Below are positions 17,728-25,860 of a stretch of 51,853 nt of DNA, piece by piece. The notes below the pieces were generated by a model. It was not told the origin of the DNA. It saw only the letters and a list, made by a program, of their open reading frames with translations, and did no database searches. The first letter of the stretch is position 1, and each line of letters starts with the position of its first letter. The stretch comes from Acidobacteria bacterium RIFCSPLOWO2_02_FULL_65_29 (GTDB lineage Bacteria; Acidobacteriota; Vicinamibacteria; Vicinamibacterales; CAVVIG01): contig MEKT01000079.1 in assembly GCA_001767435.1 (NCBI GenBank), forward strand, positions 1-51,853, written 5' to 3'. Position numbers and translations under genes: made by a program.

Positions 17728-20604
17728 ATGAGCTTGAAACGTCGGTGGTACGTTCGCTCTTCCGGTTTGCTGTCTCTGATTTCGGTCCTGTGCCTTGGTT
17801 TCATGACGTTGCCCAGCCCCGTTTTCGGTCAGCAGCCCTCGAGCATTTACGGCACGGTCGTGGACGAGAGCGGCGGCATTCTGCCAGGCGTGACGGTAAC
17901 ACTGACAAGTCCGGCGCTTCAGGTCTTAGAGAGGCAAGCCATTACGGACGCCAACGGCGAGTACCGCGTGACGCCGCTGCCGATCGGCGTCTACAAGGCC
18001 GTCTACGCGCTTTCAGGGTTTCGAACAGTGACCCGGGAAGACATTCGGGTTTCGGTTGGATTTGCTACGCGACTTGATATCGGACTGAGCGTGGGAAGCA
18101 TCGAGGAGTCGATAACCGTGAGCGGTGCGTCGCCGGTGGTGGATGTCACGCAGACGAGTTCTAGTACTGTGTTGACATTAGAGACTCTGGAGGCTACACC
18201 CACCGCGCGGCAGGGGCTCCTCACGTTGTATAGCCAGGCCCCTGGAGTGCGCGGGCAACTCGATGTGGGGGGGAACAGTCTCAATACGGAACCGTCGGTC
18301 AGCTCGTTTGGGCAACCAGGTGAACCCGAGGCCTGGCTCGAAGGTGTGGTGACGAGGTATGCCGCCTACTGGAACTATCTCAGCGTCGAAGAAGCGCAGA
18401 TCGCCACGGTGGGCAACACCGCGGAGACGGAAGCCCGTGGCGTGCAGGTCAACGCCATCGTGAAGTCCGGCGGGAACCAGTTTCACGGCACAACCGGTGT
18501 GACGCTCGGGGGGCGAGTTGAAGCCAACAACATCACCGAAGAGTTGGAGACGCAGGGCCTCAGCGTAGGCAACGACCTGAAGTATCGGGATGACTTCAAT
18601 ACGGATCTCGGCGGCCGAATCATCCGGGACAAACTCTGGTTCTACGTGGGAACGCGCCTTCAAAGGGAGCGAGAGAATGTTCTGGACGGTCGGATCAAAG
18701 AGGACGGCTCACCGGTGTCGAGCGACCAGACCGCCAGTTTCTTTACCAATAAGACAACGTATCGGATGACCGACCAGAACCGAATTGTCGGGTTCTATGC
18801 ATGGTCCCAAAAGCACAATGTCACTCCCGGCAACCGGTTCAACCCCTGGGAATCGCGGACCGACCAACGGAATAACCAAGACCTGGCGAAGGGCGAGTGG
18901 CAATTCGTGGGCGGGAACTGGCTGGTGACGTCGGCGCAATTCGGGTACTACGGTCATCTGCCGAGCAGAGTTCGTAACGTGCCACATTCGGACAACGTCC
19001 GCACAGATGACATCGTGACCCGGTTTGTCACGGGACCGGCCGCGCGCGCCGGTCAGAGGAACTACCAGAACACATACGACACGAGAATCAAGGCGACGAT
19101 ATTCCGCCCCAACCTATTTCTGGGCAACCATGAGTTCAAGGTGGGATTCAGTCACACGTATGACGACTTCGGCCGTGAATACGGGATCTCACAAGATCTG
19201 CCCCCCTTCAACTACCAATTGCGATTGGCCAGGGGCGTGCCGATCGAGATCCGCGCGCTCAACTACCCGAACAAGCCCAAAGTCGTGACGGACTACATGG
19301 CCGCCTTCTTCCAGGATCAGTGGACCCTTGGGCAACGATTGACACTCAACATGGGGATCAGACGCGCCAGAGACGATGCCTATTCGGCCGAAAAGTGCCG
19401 CGACGCCGCTCGCGATCCGGGGCACATCGCCTTTCCGGCGGCGTGCTACCCACAGGTGGGCTTTCCAACCTACAACCTCTGGGACCCTCGCATTCATGCC
19501 GCGTACGATGTGCTCGGCGACGGCAAGACGGTCGTGAAAGGCGGCTGGGCGGCATACAGCCACAAGAACTTCGATGACGAGATCACGACCTTGGATCCGG
19601 ACTTTCCCAACTACGTGACCTACCGCTGGCACGATCTCAATGGGAACCTCGACTACGATCCCGGAGAAGTAAACCTGGATCCGAACGGGCCGGACTACAT
19701 CGACCAGTTGCTCAACCTCGGCCAAGCGAATCCGGACCTGGTCGCCCCGACATCGGATGAGCTCATGGTCTCTGTCGAGCGCGAATTGGTGCCGAACCTG
19801 GCGGTGAGGGTGCTTGGACTCTACTCCAAGAACAGAAACAACTATCGGGTGGCCAATGTGCTGCGGCCATACGATGCCTATAACATTCCTGTCACAAGGC
19901 CCGACCCTGGGCCTGATGGACAGGTCGGAACGGCCGACGATCCCGGCGTGAACTTCACTTACTGGGAGTATTCGCCGCAACTTTCCGGACAACTCTTCGA
20001 GCGGCCGATGTACATCAACGACGCGAGCATCGATCAGACATTCAAGAGCGTCGAGGTTGGCGTCAACAAGCGATCCGCGGACGGCTGGCAGCTCAACATG
20101 TCGTACATGGCCACGAAGAAGAACGTTCCGCTCTTCGCTGGCACGCAGATCTCGGAAACCGACTCGCTGGCCCGGAACGCAAACCACAACCCCAACACCG
20201 AAATCAACCACAGCGACACCTCGTGGGAATGGAACGGCCATGTCTCGGGGGCCTACGACCTCCCGTATGACATCCGCCTCGCCGGTAAGTACCAGTTTCG
20301 AAGCGGTCGTCCGTTTGCCCGTGAGGTGCTCTTCCGTGGTGGGCAGACCATTCCGTCGATCGCGCTTCTTGTCGAGCCGTACGGGACCAGGCACTTCCCG
20401 CACGTCCACCTTACGGACGTCCGCTTCGAAAAGACATTCAACATGACGCAGAGGACGAGGCTCGCCGCACGACTGAACGTCTTCAACGTGTTCAACACCA
20501 GCACGGCGACCGACCTGGACATACGGTCCGGGTCGACTTTCGGGTTGGTGGAAGCAATCGTGGCGCCACGGATCCTGGAGATGGGCATATCTCTCATCTT
20601 CTGA
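17728..20604 (+). CDS. TonB-dependent receptor with carboxypeptidase-regulatory domain
   Basis: 958-residue outer-membrane receptor. TAGGAGA lies 7 nt before the ATG. The order is signal peptide to about VFGQQ, carboxypeptidase-regulatory domain (SIYGTVVDESGGILPGVTV, then GEYRVTPLPIGVY), plug (ESITVSGASPVVDV, then PTARQGLLTLYSQAPGV) and a barrel ending in a C-terminal Phe. It is paralogous to the receptor at 1794-4739; their C-termini share LNVFNxFNxST patterns. It lies in the middle of the cytochrome/propeller gene run, so the substrate it imports may be what the neighbouring exported proteins process. A hairpin with 8-bp arms (20661-20680) follows the gene. Confidence 0.92.
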   Translation: MSLKRRWYVRSSGLLSLISVLCLGFMTLPSPVFGQQPSSIYGTVVDESGGILPGVTVTLTSPALQVLERQAITDANGEYRVTPLPIGVYKAVYALSGFRTVTREDIRVSVGFATRLDIGLSVGSIEESITVSGASPVVDVTQTSSSTVLTLETLEATPTARQGLLTLYSQAPGVRGQLDVGGNSLNTEPSVSSFGQPGEPEAWLEGVVTRYAAYWNYLSVEEAQIATVGNTAETEARGVQVNAIVKSGGNQFHGTTGVTLGGRVEANNITEELETQGLSVGNDLKYRDDFNTDLGGRIIRDKLWFYVGTRLQRERENVLDGRIKEDGSPVSSDQTASFFTNKTTYRMTDQNRIVGFYAWSQKHNVTPGNRFNPWESRTDQRNNQDLAKGEWQFVGGNWLVTSAQFGYYGHLPSRVRNVPHSDNVRTDDIVTRFVTGPAARAGQRNYQNTYDTRIKATIFRPNLFLGNHEFKVGFSHTYDDFGREYGISQDLPPFNYQLRLARGVPIEIRALNYPNKPKVVTDYMAAFFQDQWTLGQRLTLNMGIRRARDDAYSAEKCRDAARDPGHIAFPAACYPQVGFPTYNLWDPRIHAAYDVLGDGKTVVKGGWAAYSHKNFDDEITTLDPDFPNYVTYRWHDLNGNLDYDPGEVNLDPNGPDYIDQLLNLGQANPDLVAPTSDELMVSVERELVPNLAVRVLGLYSKNRNNYRVANVLRPYDAYNIPVTRPDPGPDGQVGTADDPGVNFTYWEYSPQLSGQLFERPMYINDASIDQTFKSVEVGVNKRSADGWQLNMSYMATKKNVPLFAGTQISETDSLARNANHNPNTEINHSDTSWEWNGHVSGAYDLPYDIRLAGKYQFRSGRPFAREVLFRGGQTIPSIALLVEPYGTRHFPHVHLTDVRFEKTFNMTQRTRLAARLNVFNVFNTSTATDLDIRSGSTFGLVEAIVAPRILEMGISLIF

Positions 20605-20660
20605 TGTCCGAGCGTTCTCCAAGGGTCTCCGTCTCCTCTGGACCGGCAGATAGTCATGTG

Positions 20661-20801
20661 ACAGCGGCCAACGCCGCTGTTGGAGGAGGGATGCGATGTC
20701 GCATCCAGGTCGAGTGAGAACCTGCAGCGGTGACCTTCGAGTGCGGGCCATTGGCTTTCCTTCTTTTTCCTGGAGGGCTACGATGTCGCGTGCAGGTCGA
20801 C
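20661..20801 (+). repeat. hairpin plus in-frame duplication of a translation-start region
   Basis: A perfect 8-bp-arm hairpin (20661-20680) precedes two similar start regions: GGAGG followed by an ATGTCGC start and CAGGTCGA, first at about 20682-20713 and again at 20772-20801. The two ATGs (20696 and 20783) are 87 bp apart, exactly 29 codons, and share one frame. Only the second is followed by a signal peptide. Confidence 0.55.
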
Positions 20802-21865
20802 TTGGATTCGCGCTTGTAGCCGTGCTCGCGGTGATCGCCACATTTGGAGTAGCGGCACACACCCAACAGACCCAACTCGCCAACCCGTATCGCCTCGTGG
20901 AGGGCTGGCCGACGCTCCCCAAGAGCATGAATGGAGGTCGGTGGGGAGAGTTAATCAGGGCGGATGTTGATCCCAAAGGCAACATCTGGGTCTTTCATCG
21001 ATGTTTCAACACCGTACCCGCCGGCGCCGCCACTTGCGTCGGTCGGTCTGAGCCGCCGATTTTGCAATTTGATCCGTCAGGCAAGCTTCTGACGAGCTTT
21101 GGCGGGGGGATGTTCGCGTTTCCTCACGGTTTCACCATCGATGGGGAGGGAAACGTGTGGGCGAGCGACGCAAATGGGAATGAGACAGTACTCGGGATGT
21201 CAGCCAGGGGCTCGAACGGCTTGCCAAGGGGCCAGCAGGTCTTCAAGTTCAGCCCGGATGGCAAGGTGTTGTTGACGCTCGGCAAGGCGGGCGTGGCCGG
21301 AAATGGTCCGGATACTTTCGATCGGCCGACCGGTGTCGCCGTCGCTGCAAATGGCGATATCTTTGTGACGGATGGCCATGGCAAGAATGACCGCGTGGTG
21401 AAGTTTTCGAAAGACGGCCGGTTCATCAAGGCCTGGGGGCGCCACGGAGCGGGACCAGGCGAGTTCGACCAGCCCCACGATATCTCCGTCGGAGGTTCCC
21501 AAGGACGGGTGTTTGTCGCCGACCGTGAGAACAATCGGGTCCAGATCTTCGACCAGGACGGCAACTTCATCGCCGCGTGGAAGCAATTTGGCCGGCCGAG
21601 CGCGATTTTTGCTTCGAAGGACGACACGCTGTATGTGAGCGACTCACACTCGAATTCGAAAGTGAACCCGGGCGGAACGAGGGGCATCTATATTGGGAGC
21701 GCCAAAGACGGCAGGCTGACGGCCTTCATTCCCGACCCTGACCTGGACCAGGTGGAGGTGAACCGTATTTCCGGGGCGTCAGGCATTACGGCGGATGATA
21801 AGGGGAGCATATACGCGGCGGACGTCGGCACGCACAACTTGAGGAAATACGTCAAGGTCAAATAG
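20783..21865 (+). CDS. exported NHL-repeat beta-propeller protein
   Basis: 360 residues from ATG 20783 (GGAGG at 20772-20776). The frame could start 29 codons earlier at 20696, but the signal peptide (LGFALVAVLAVIATFGVA) begins at 20783. NHL units follow: FPHGFTIDGEGNVWASDANG, FDRPTGVAVAANGDIFVTD, FDQPHDISVGGSQGRVFVAD, ASGITADDKGSIYAADVG. The pattern matches six-bladed propellers of the peptidylglycine-lyase-like type found widely in Acidobacteria, but no catalytic metal site is evident. Probably a periplasmic binding or lyase-like protein of the same locus as the TonB receptor just upstream. Confidence 0.83.
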   Translation: MSRAGRLGFALVAVLAVIATFGVAAHTQQTQLANPYRLVEGWPTLPKSMNGGRWGELIRADVDPKGNIWVFHRCFNTVPAGAATCVGRSEPPILQFDPSGKLLTSFGGGMFAFPHGFTIDGEGNVWASDANGNETVLGMSARGSNGLPRGQQVFKFSPDGKVLLTLGKAGVAGNGPDTFDRPTGVAVAANGDIFVTDGHGKNDRVVKFSKDGRFIKAWGRHGAGPGEFDQPHDISVGGSQGRVFVADRENNRVQIFDQDGNFIAAWKQFGRPSAIFASKDDTLYVSDSHSNSKVNPGGTRGIYIGSAKDGRLTAFIPDPDLDQVEVNRISGASGITADDKGSIYAADVGTHNLRKYVKVK

Positions 21866-21931
21866 CTCAGAAGGGCCTGGACGGCACCACCTCGGCGACC
21901 ACCAGGTGCTTTGTGGTCGATTCGCCGCAGG

Positions 21932-22063
21932 GTCAACCTGTACAACGTCATGAATGCCAGCACCTTGACCAATCTGAACACACGGTCCGGTTCGACGTTC
22001 CTGCGGCCGAGCGCGATCATGGCGGCGCGGACGGCCGAGTTGAGCGCGTCGTTTAGCTTTTAG
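21932..22063 (+). pseudogene. C-terminal relic of a TonB-dependent receptor
   Basis: The frame ending at TAG 22061-22063 reads VNLYNVMNAST, TLTNLNTRSGSTFLR, then a tail ending ELSASFSF. This is the typical end of an Oar-like receptor, parallel to LNVFNVFNTST, IRSGSTFGLVE and the terminal Phe of the intact receptor ending at 20604. Upstream of about 21930 no receptor sequence continues in frame and there is no start codon or ribosome site. The remaining part of the gene has therefore been lost. The relic lies directly before the second cytochrome-YncE pair, suggesting that receptor, cytochrome and YncE once formed a unit there as well. Confidence 0.75.
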
Positions 22064-22173
22064 TTGAGCTTTTGGTCACGAAGCCCCCGTAACGTCTCCG
22101 AAAAGATGTTGACAGAAGCGCACCGCGAGTCGGAAGCTAGGGGTGATCACGGTGAGGAGGAGGGTTCGCCATT

Positions 22174-22650
22174 ATGCGTATAGTGTTCTGGGTGATGGCT
22201 GCAGTTCTCGCGCAGCAGCTCGCTGGGACGTCCGGGGCCCTGGGGACCCTGCGGGCCCAGCAGCCCGCGTCCGGGTCAAAGGCGGCCCTGGATTTCGAGT
22301 ATTTCAAGACCCAGGTGCAGCCGGTGTTTCTGACCAAGCGCCCGGGGTACACGCGCTGCGTGGTGTGCCACAGCGGCGGCGGCGGCGGGGCCGGATTTCT
22401 GCAGCCGCTCACGCCCGGCGCGACGACCTGGACCGAGGAGCAATCGCGCAAGAACTTCGATGCCGTGTCGCGCCTCGTCATGGCGGGCCAGCCGATGAAG
22501 AGCCGGCTGCTGACGCATCCCCTGGAGCCCACGGCGGGTGGCGACGAGTTCCACAACGGAGGCAGGCAGTTCACGTCCCAAACAGACCCGCAGTTCCTGA
22601 CGATTGCCGCTTGGGTGAGTGGCAAGACGGCAGGTCCCGTTGGAAGGTGA
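22174..22650 (+). CDS. small monohaem c-type cytochrome, copy B
   Basis: 158-residue paralogue of the cytochrome at 16088. A GGAGGAGGG ribosome site lies about 10 nt upstream of the ATG. Signal peptide, YFKTQVQPVFLTKR, haem motif CVVCHSGG (with two extra glycines after it compared with copy A), MAGQPMKS and FHNGGRQF are all preserved. The gap to the following YncE copy (38 nt) and the AAGGAGATCTGA ribosome-site sequence are nearly the same as in copy A, so the whole two-gene unit was duplicated. Confidence 0.82.
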   Translation: MRIVFWVMAAVLAQQLAGTSGALGTLRAQQPASGSKAALDFEYFKTQVQPVFLTKRPGYTRCVVCHSGGGGGAGFLQPLTPGATTWTEEQSRKNFDAVSRLVMAGQPMKSRLLTHPLEPTAGGDEFHNGGRQFTSQTDPQFLTIAAWVSGKTAGPVGR

Positions 22651-22688
22651 GCCGTTGATATACAGCAGTTGAAGGAGATCTGAGAATT

Positions 22689-23729
22689 ATGACTACGCTC
22701 ATCAAATCGATTGGCGTCTCTCTCACGGCATTGGCGGTCCTTGTGTTCACGCTGCCGCTGACGATGTCGGCGGCTTCCGGGGCCGTCCGGATCATCCAGA
22801 CCAACAGCGCGGGCGATTCCGTGCACATCATCGATGCCGCGACGAACAAGATCGTGGCCGAGATCTCCGGGATCGAACGGGCGCACGGCGCCCAGGGCTC
22901 TCCCGATGGGAACTGGATGTGGATCAGCAATGAAGCCGACAACACCGTCGACGTCATCAGCACCAAGACGATGACGGTGACGAAGAAGATCCCGCTGAGC
23001 GGCCACCCCAACAACCTCGCGATTACGCCCGACGGCCGCAAGCTCTATGTGGCCATCGCGCAGGCCCCGGGGGCCCTCGACGTGATTGACACGGCCAAGC
23101 AGACGAAGGTCCGGACGATCTCGGTGCATGGCGGCGTGCACAATACCTACGTGACGCCGGATGGGAAGTACGCGGTCGCCGGCATGATCGGCGCGCGGAA
23201 CATCACCGTGGTCGACACGAAGACCGACATGCCCGTGTGGACACACTACTTCGACCTGGGTATTCGGCCGATTGCGTTCGACGCGAATCCGGATGGCTCG
23301 ACCCGCCGCGCATACGCGCAGCTCTCCGAATTCAACGGCTTCGCCGTCCTGGATTTCGAGACGCGCAAGGAAGTGGCGCGGATCAAGTATCCCGACGTGC
23401 CGGCTGACCAGCGCACGGAGGGCCACGGCGGCAACACCTCGCATGGCATCGCCGTCACGCCGGACAATCGGACGCTGGTGACCAACAGCAGCATCAACAG
23501 CATTGTGTACGTCTATTCGCTCCCCGATCTGAAGCTGCTCGGCCAGGCCAAGGTCGGGCATTCCCCGAACTGGGTCACGCTCACGCCCGACGGCAAGTTC
23601 GCCTACATCTCGCTGGCCGGCGCGAACAGCGTGGCCGTGCTCGACATCAAGGCCGTGAAAGTGGTGACCGAGATCAAAACCGGCGGGCAGGTCCCGAAGC
23701 GCAATGCGACGATTGTGATCGGGCAGTAG
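22689..23729 (+). CDS. YncE-like periplasmic beta-propeller, copy B
   Basis: 346 residues; signal peptide to SAASG, then YVTN-type propeller repeats. About 94% identical to copy A. Changes cluster in the signal peptide and in surface positions of the C-terminal half, while the stretch from the second blade to about residue 170 is unchanged, which suggests either strong constraint or recent gene conversion. It ends the long plus-strand gene run and is followed by a large hairpin. Confidence 0.87.
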   Translation: MTTLIKSIGVSLTALAVLVFTLPLTMSAASGAVRIIQTNSAGDSVHIIDAATNKIVAEISGIERAHGAQGSPDGNWMWISNEADNTVDVISTKTMTVTKKIPLSGHPNNLAITPDGRKLYVAIAQAPGALDVIDTAKQTKVRTISVHGGVHNTYVTPDGKYAVAGMIGARNITVVDTKTDMPVWTHYFDLGIRPIAFDANPDGSTRRAYAQLSEFNGFAVLDFETRKEVARIKYPDVPADQRTEGHGGNTSHGIAVTPDNRTLVTNSSINSIVYVYSLPDLKLLGQAKVGHSPNWVTLTPDGKFAYISLAGANSVAVLDIKAVKVVTEIKTGGQVPKRNATIVIGQ

Positions 23730-23747
23730 GGTGAACAGAGCGTGGCG

Positions 23748-23822
23748 AAATTAAGAATTAGGAATTAAGAATTCAGAATTCGTGGCGCGCATTCTTCATT
23801 CTGAATTCTTGATTCTTAATTT
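23748..23822. terminator. long AT-rich hairpin between convergent genes
   Basis: The left arm (23748-23780) and right arm (23791-23822) are largely complementary, built from repeated GAATTAAGAATTC-like words, with a GC-rich loop at 23781-23790. It lies between the stop of YncE copy B and the end of the convergent cytochrome gene, so it can terminate both transcripts. The AT-rich word composition differs sharply from its surroundings and suggests a dispersed repeat. Confidence 0.7.
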
Positions 23823-23838
23823 CGTCGTCGGCACCAAA

Positions 23839-24273
23839 CTAAGGCTCCCCGGCGTCCAACCTGATGTCCTTCAGGACCTCGACATCGCTGGGCAGGGCCC
23901 CGTCGCCTGCCGGCAACTGGTTGGCGCTGAGGACGTAGGCGATGATATCGGCCGTTTGCTCGGGCGACAGCGTGCCGGGCTTGTCTTGCGGCATCGTCTC
24001 TTGGATCCTGCTGAACAGCCGGGCGAGCGAACGATCTCTCCAGAGATTCTGGAACCCGGTATCGTTGAGGAGTGGCGCCATGTCGGGCGTGACCGACTCC
24101 ATCGTGCCGTGGCACGACGCGCACTGTTCGACGTACACCGTCTTGCCTTGATTGGCCTGCGCCGCTGAATAGACGCCTTCCTTCGCGGAACGGGGCGGGA
24201 CCTGTTGCGCCTGCACGGCGGCCACCGCCAGTAGGGCAAGGGTCGTCCGCGCCGCACCCTGCACAACGTTCAT
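23839..24273 (-). CDS. monohaem c-type cytochrome
   Basis: 144-residue exported class-I-like cytochrome c. Signal peptide to about VQAQQ; haem site CASCHGTM at about residues 51-58; the later segment LSPEQTADIIAYVLSANQLP is the usual C-terminal helix, and a Met in QETMPQDKPG is the probable axial ligand. Transcribed convergently to the YncE gene. The ribosome site is weak. Such cytochromes commonly serve as electron acceptors of periplasmic dehydrogenases; no dehydrogenase is adjacent. Confidence 0.88.
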   Translation of the reverse strand: MNVVQGAARTTLALLAVAAVQAQQVPPRSAKEGVYSAAQANQGKTVYVEQCASCHGTMESVTPDMAPLLNDTGFQNLWRDRSLARLFSRIQETMPQDKPGTLSPEQTADIIAYVLSANQLPAGDGALPSDVEVLKDIRLDAGEP

Positions 24274-24300
24274 ATATAACCTGCCGCCTCAGCGGTCTCT

Positions 24301-24557
24301 GCCCTTCGACTCAGGGTCGTCCCGAGCGTCGTCGAGGGGCGACACGCTCAGGGCATTCCGAGCCTGTCGAGGAATGCGTTGACCGTCGTCTACGTTTTCC
24401 GTCCACAAACCAACGTGGGGCTCCGCCCCACACCCCGGCTCGGTCGCTTGCGGGGACCCCTACGCCCCGCGCCGCTCCCTCGCAGGCGCGCCGTGCGCGC
24501 CTAGCCCGTTATGCGGAACGAGTACAAAATTCTCGTTTCGACCAGCGTAACGGGCTA
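24301..24557. repeat. cluster of palindromic repeats upstream of the cytochrome and downstream of the lipocalin gene
   Basis: Three inverted repeats follow each other: GCATTCC/GGAATGC arms (24353-24377) inside a CCTTCGACTCAGGG-type repeat, a perfect GTGGGGC/GCCCCAC hairpin (24415-24431), and an outer TAGCCCGTTA/TAACGGGCTA pair (24502-24557) with a second inner stem. The last overlaps the stop codon of the lipocalin-like gene and can act as its terminator. No gene is seen in this stretch. Confidence 0.6.
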
Positions 24558-25535
24558 ACGCGAACCCATGGCCGGCGTCACGCGCTCCCAGGTGATGTAG
24601 CCCTGCACGGGCTGGCCATCAGCCGTCGACGGCGGCGGCTTCAGGATGAGCCGATTGCCGGTCAACTCGAAAAAGCGTTGGGCGTCGTTCCCGACCTGGC
24701 CCGGATTCATTTGGCCAATTTGGTGGTGGACGACAAAGCGCTCCGCCTCGTGTACCGTGTACGGACCAAAATAACTTCCGTACGTGCTCAAAGCGGCTCT
24801 TGCCTCTTCCAGCGTCGCTTGTGCGCCCGCGTACGGCTTTCGATTCGCCTGCATGAGATGCACCGCCATATGTCCCGAGGCGGTGTAGATGATGAACCCG
24901 GCCTGGCCCGGGTTCGACGACACCAGCTCGCCGTTCGGTCTTTTTCTCTCGTTCGAGACGAGCTTCCAGAAGCCGATCAACCGGCGATGCGTGGCCGTCA
25001 GGTTCTTCAAGTCGGGCTCGCGCTCCCAGGTCAATTGTGACTGCACGCCGTTGGCGCCTCGAGGCGGCTTCAAGGTCAGCAGGTTCCCTTTGAGCTCGAA
25101 ACCGCGCCGCTGATCGGTCGCCATGCCGGGATTCAGGCTGCCTTGCAGGCGGTGGGTCACGACGCCCTCGGCCGCGTTGACGATGAAGGTGCCGAAGTAC
25201 GACGTGTAGCTGGTCAGAGCCGCCCTGGCTTCTTCGGGAGTGGGCTGAGCGCCGGCATATTTCTGCCGGCCGCCCTGCATGATCGTCACGCCCATGTTTC
25301 CAGCCGAATCGTAGATGAGGAAGCCGATCTGGTTCGTGGACGTTGGGGGCAGGCGCTCGCCGTTGGCGCTGACGCGTTCCGTGGAGACGAGCTTCCAGGT
25401 TCCGACAAATCGATCGCGCGGGTCCGCGGCCGATGTTCTGGCGGTAGACGCCTGGTCCAACGCCTTCGCCGGGGGGGCGGCGTCGAGCCACCCTGACACC
25501 GCCGCAAGTCCCAACGCACCGAGCAGGAGGATCAT
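24555..25535 (-). CDS. exported protein with two tandem lipocalin-like domains
   Basis: 326 residues. ATG 25535 is preferred to 25574 because AAAGGA precedes it and it begins a signal peptide (MILLLGALGLAAVSGW). Two homologous units follow. Unit 1 (about residues 40-190) has FVGTWKLVSTERVSANGE, IGFLIYDSAGNMGVTIMQ, YTSYFGTFIV and FELKGNLLTLKPP. Unit 2 (about 190-320) has LIGFWKLVSNERKRPNGE, AGFIIYTASGHMAVHLMQ, YGSYFGPYTV and FELTGNRLILKPP. This matches the lipocalin-like domain family (Lipocalin_5), normally a single domain of about 140 residues; the duplication is visible in sequence. Probably binds a small hydrophobic molecule; ligand unknown. Confidence 0.83.
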   Translation of the reverse strand: MILLLGALGLAAVSGWLDAAPPAKALDQASTARTSAADPRDRFVGTWKLVSTERVSANGERLPPTSTNQIGFLIYDSAGNMGVTIMQGGRQKYAGAQPTPEEARAALTSYTSYFGTFIVNAAEGVVTHRLQGSLNPGMATDQRRGFELKGNLLTLKPPRGANGVQSQLTWEREPDLKNLTATHRRLIGFWKLVSNERKRPNGELVSSNPGQAGFIIYTASGHMAVHLMQANRKPYAGAQATLEEARAALSTYGSYFGPYTVHEAERFVVHHQIGQMNPGQVGNDAQRFFELTGNRLILKPPPSTADGQPVQGYITWERVTPAMGSR

Positions 25536-25714
25536 TATTTCGGGTCCTTTCTGGCGGCCTCTTCGGCACGACATCGATGGTTCATCGGATGTGCCTCCTA
25601 CGGCTGTCGTCTCGCCGAAACACGGGCATCATCGCCCAAGATGGACTCGGACACAACAACAGCGACAGGAGCCGAGTCCCAGGCCCGCGGGGCTGTCCAG
25701 ACGCCTGGTTATTA

Positions 25715-25743
25715 TTGTGAGGCGACGGGCTCTGCCGTATACT
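25715..25743 (+). promoter_or_regulatory. sigma70-like promoter for the aminotransferase
   Basis: TTGTGA (25715-25720), 17-bp spacer, TATACT (25738-25743). It lies about 120 bp upstream of the aminotransferase ATG in the divergent intergenic region with the lipocalin gene. Among the best hexamer pairs in the window. Confidence 0.6.
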
Positions 25744-25860
25744 GTTAGGCGCACATTTCGTGCAATGAGCCGTACTCGAGCGGCCAGGAAGCGGCCGCTC
25801 CCGCGCGGCGTCGGGGCTGTCGTCCAGGGCTCGAGGTGAGTCCCGTCCAAGGAGGGCTTC

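Noticed and set aside
19189-20985. 598-codon open frame on the minus strand opposite the second TonB receptor, and similar long antisense frames at 11038-12594 and 12955-14721
   Set aside because: High-GC codon bias of the true genes keeps the opposite strand open; the antisense products are Arg/His-rich and show no domain, start signal or signal peptide.
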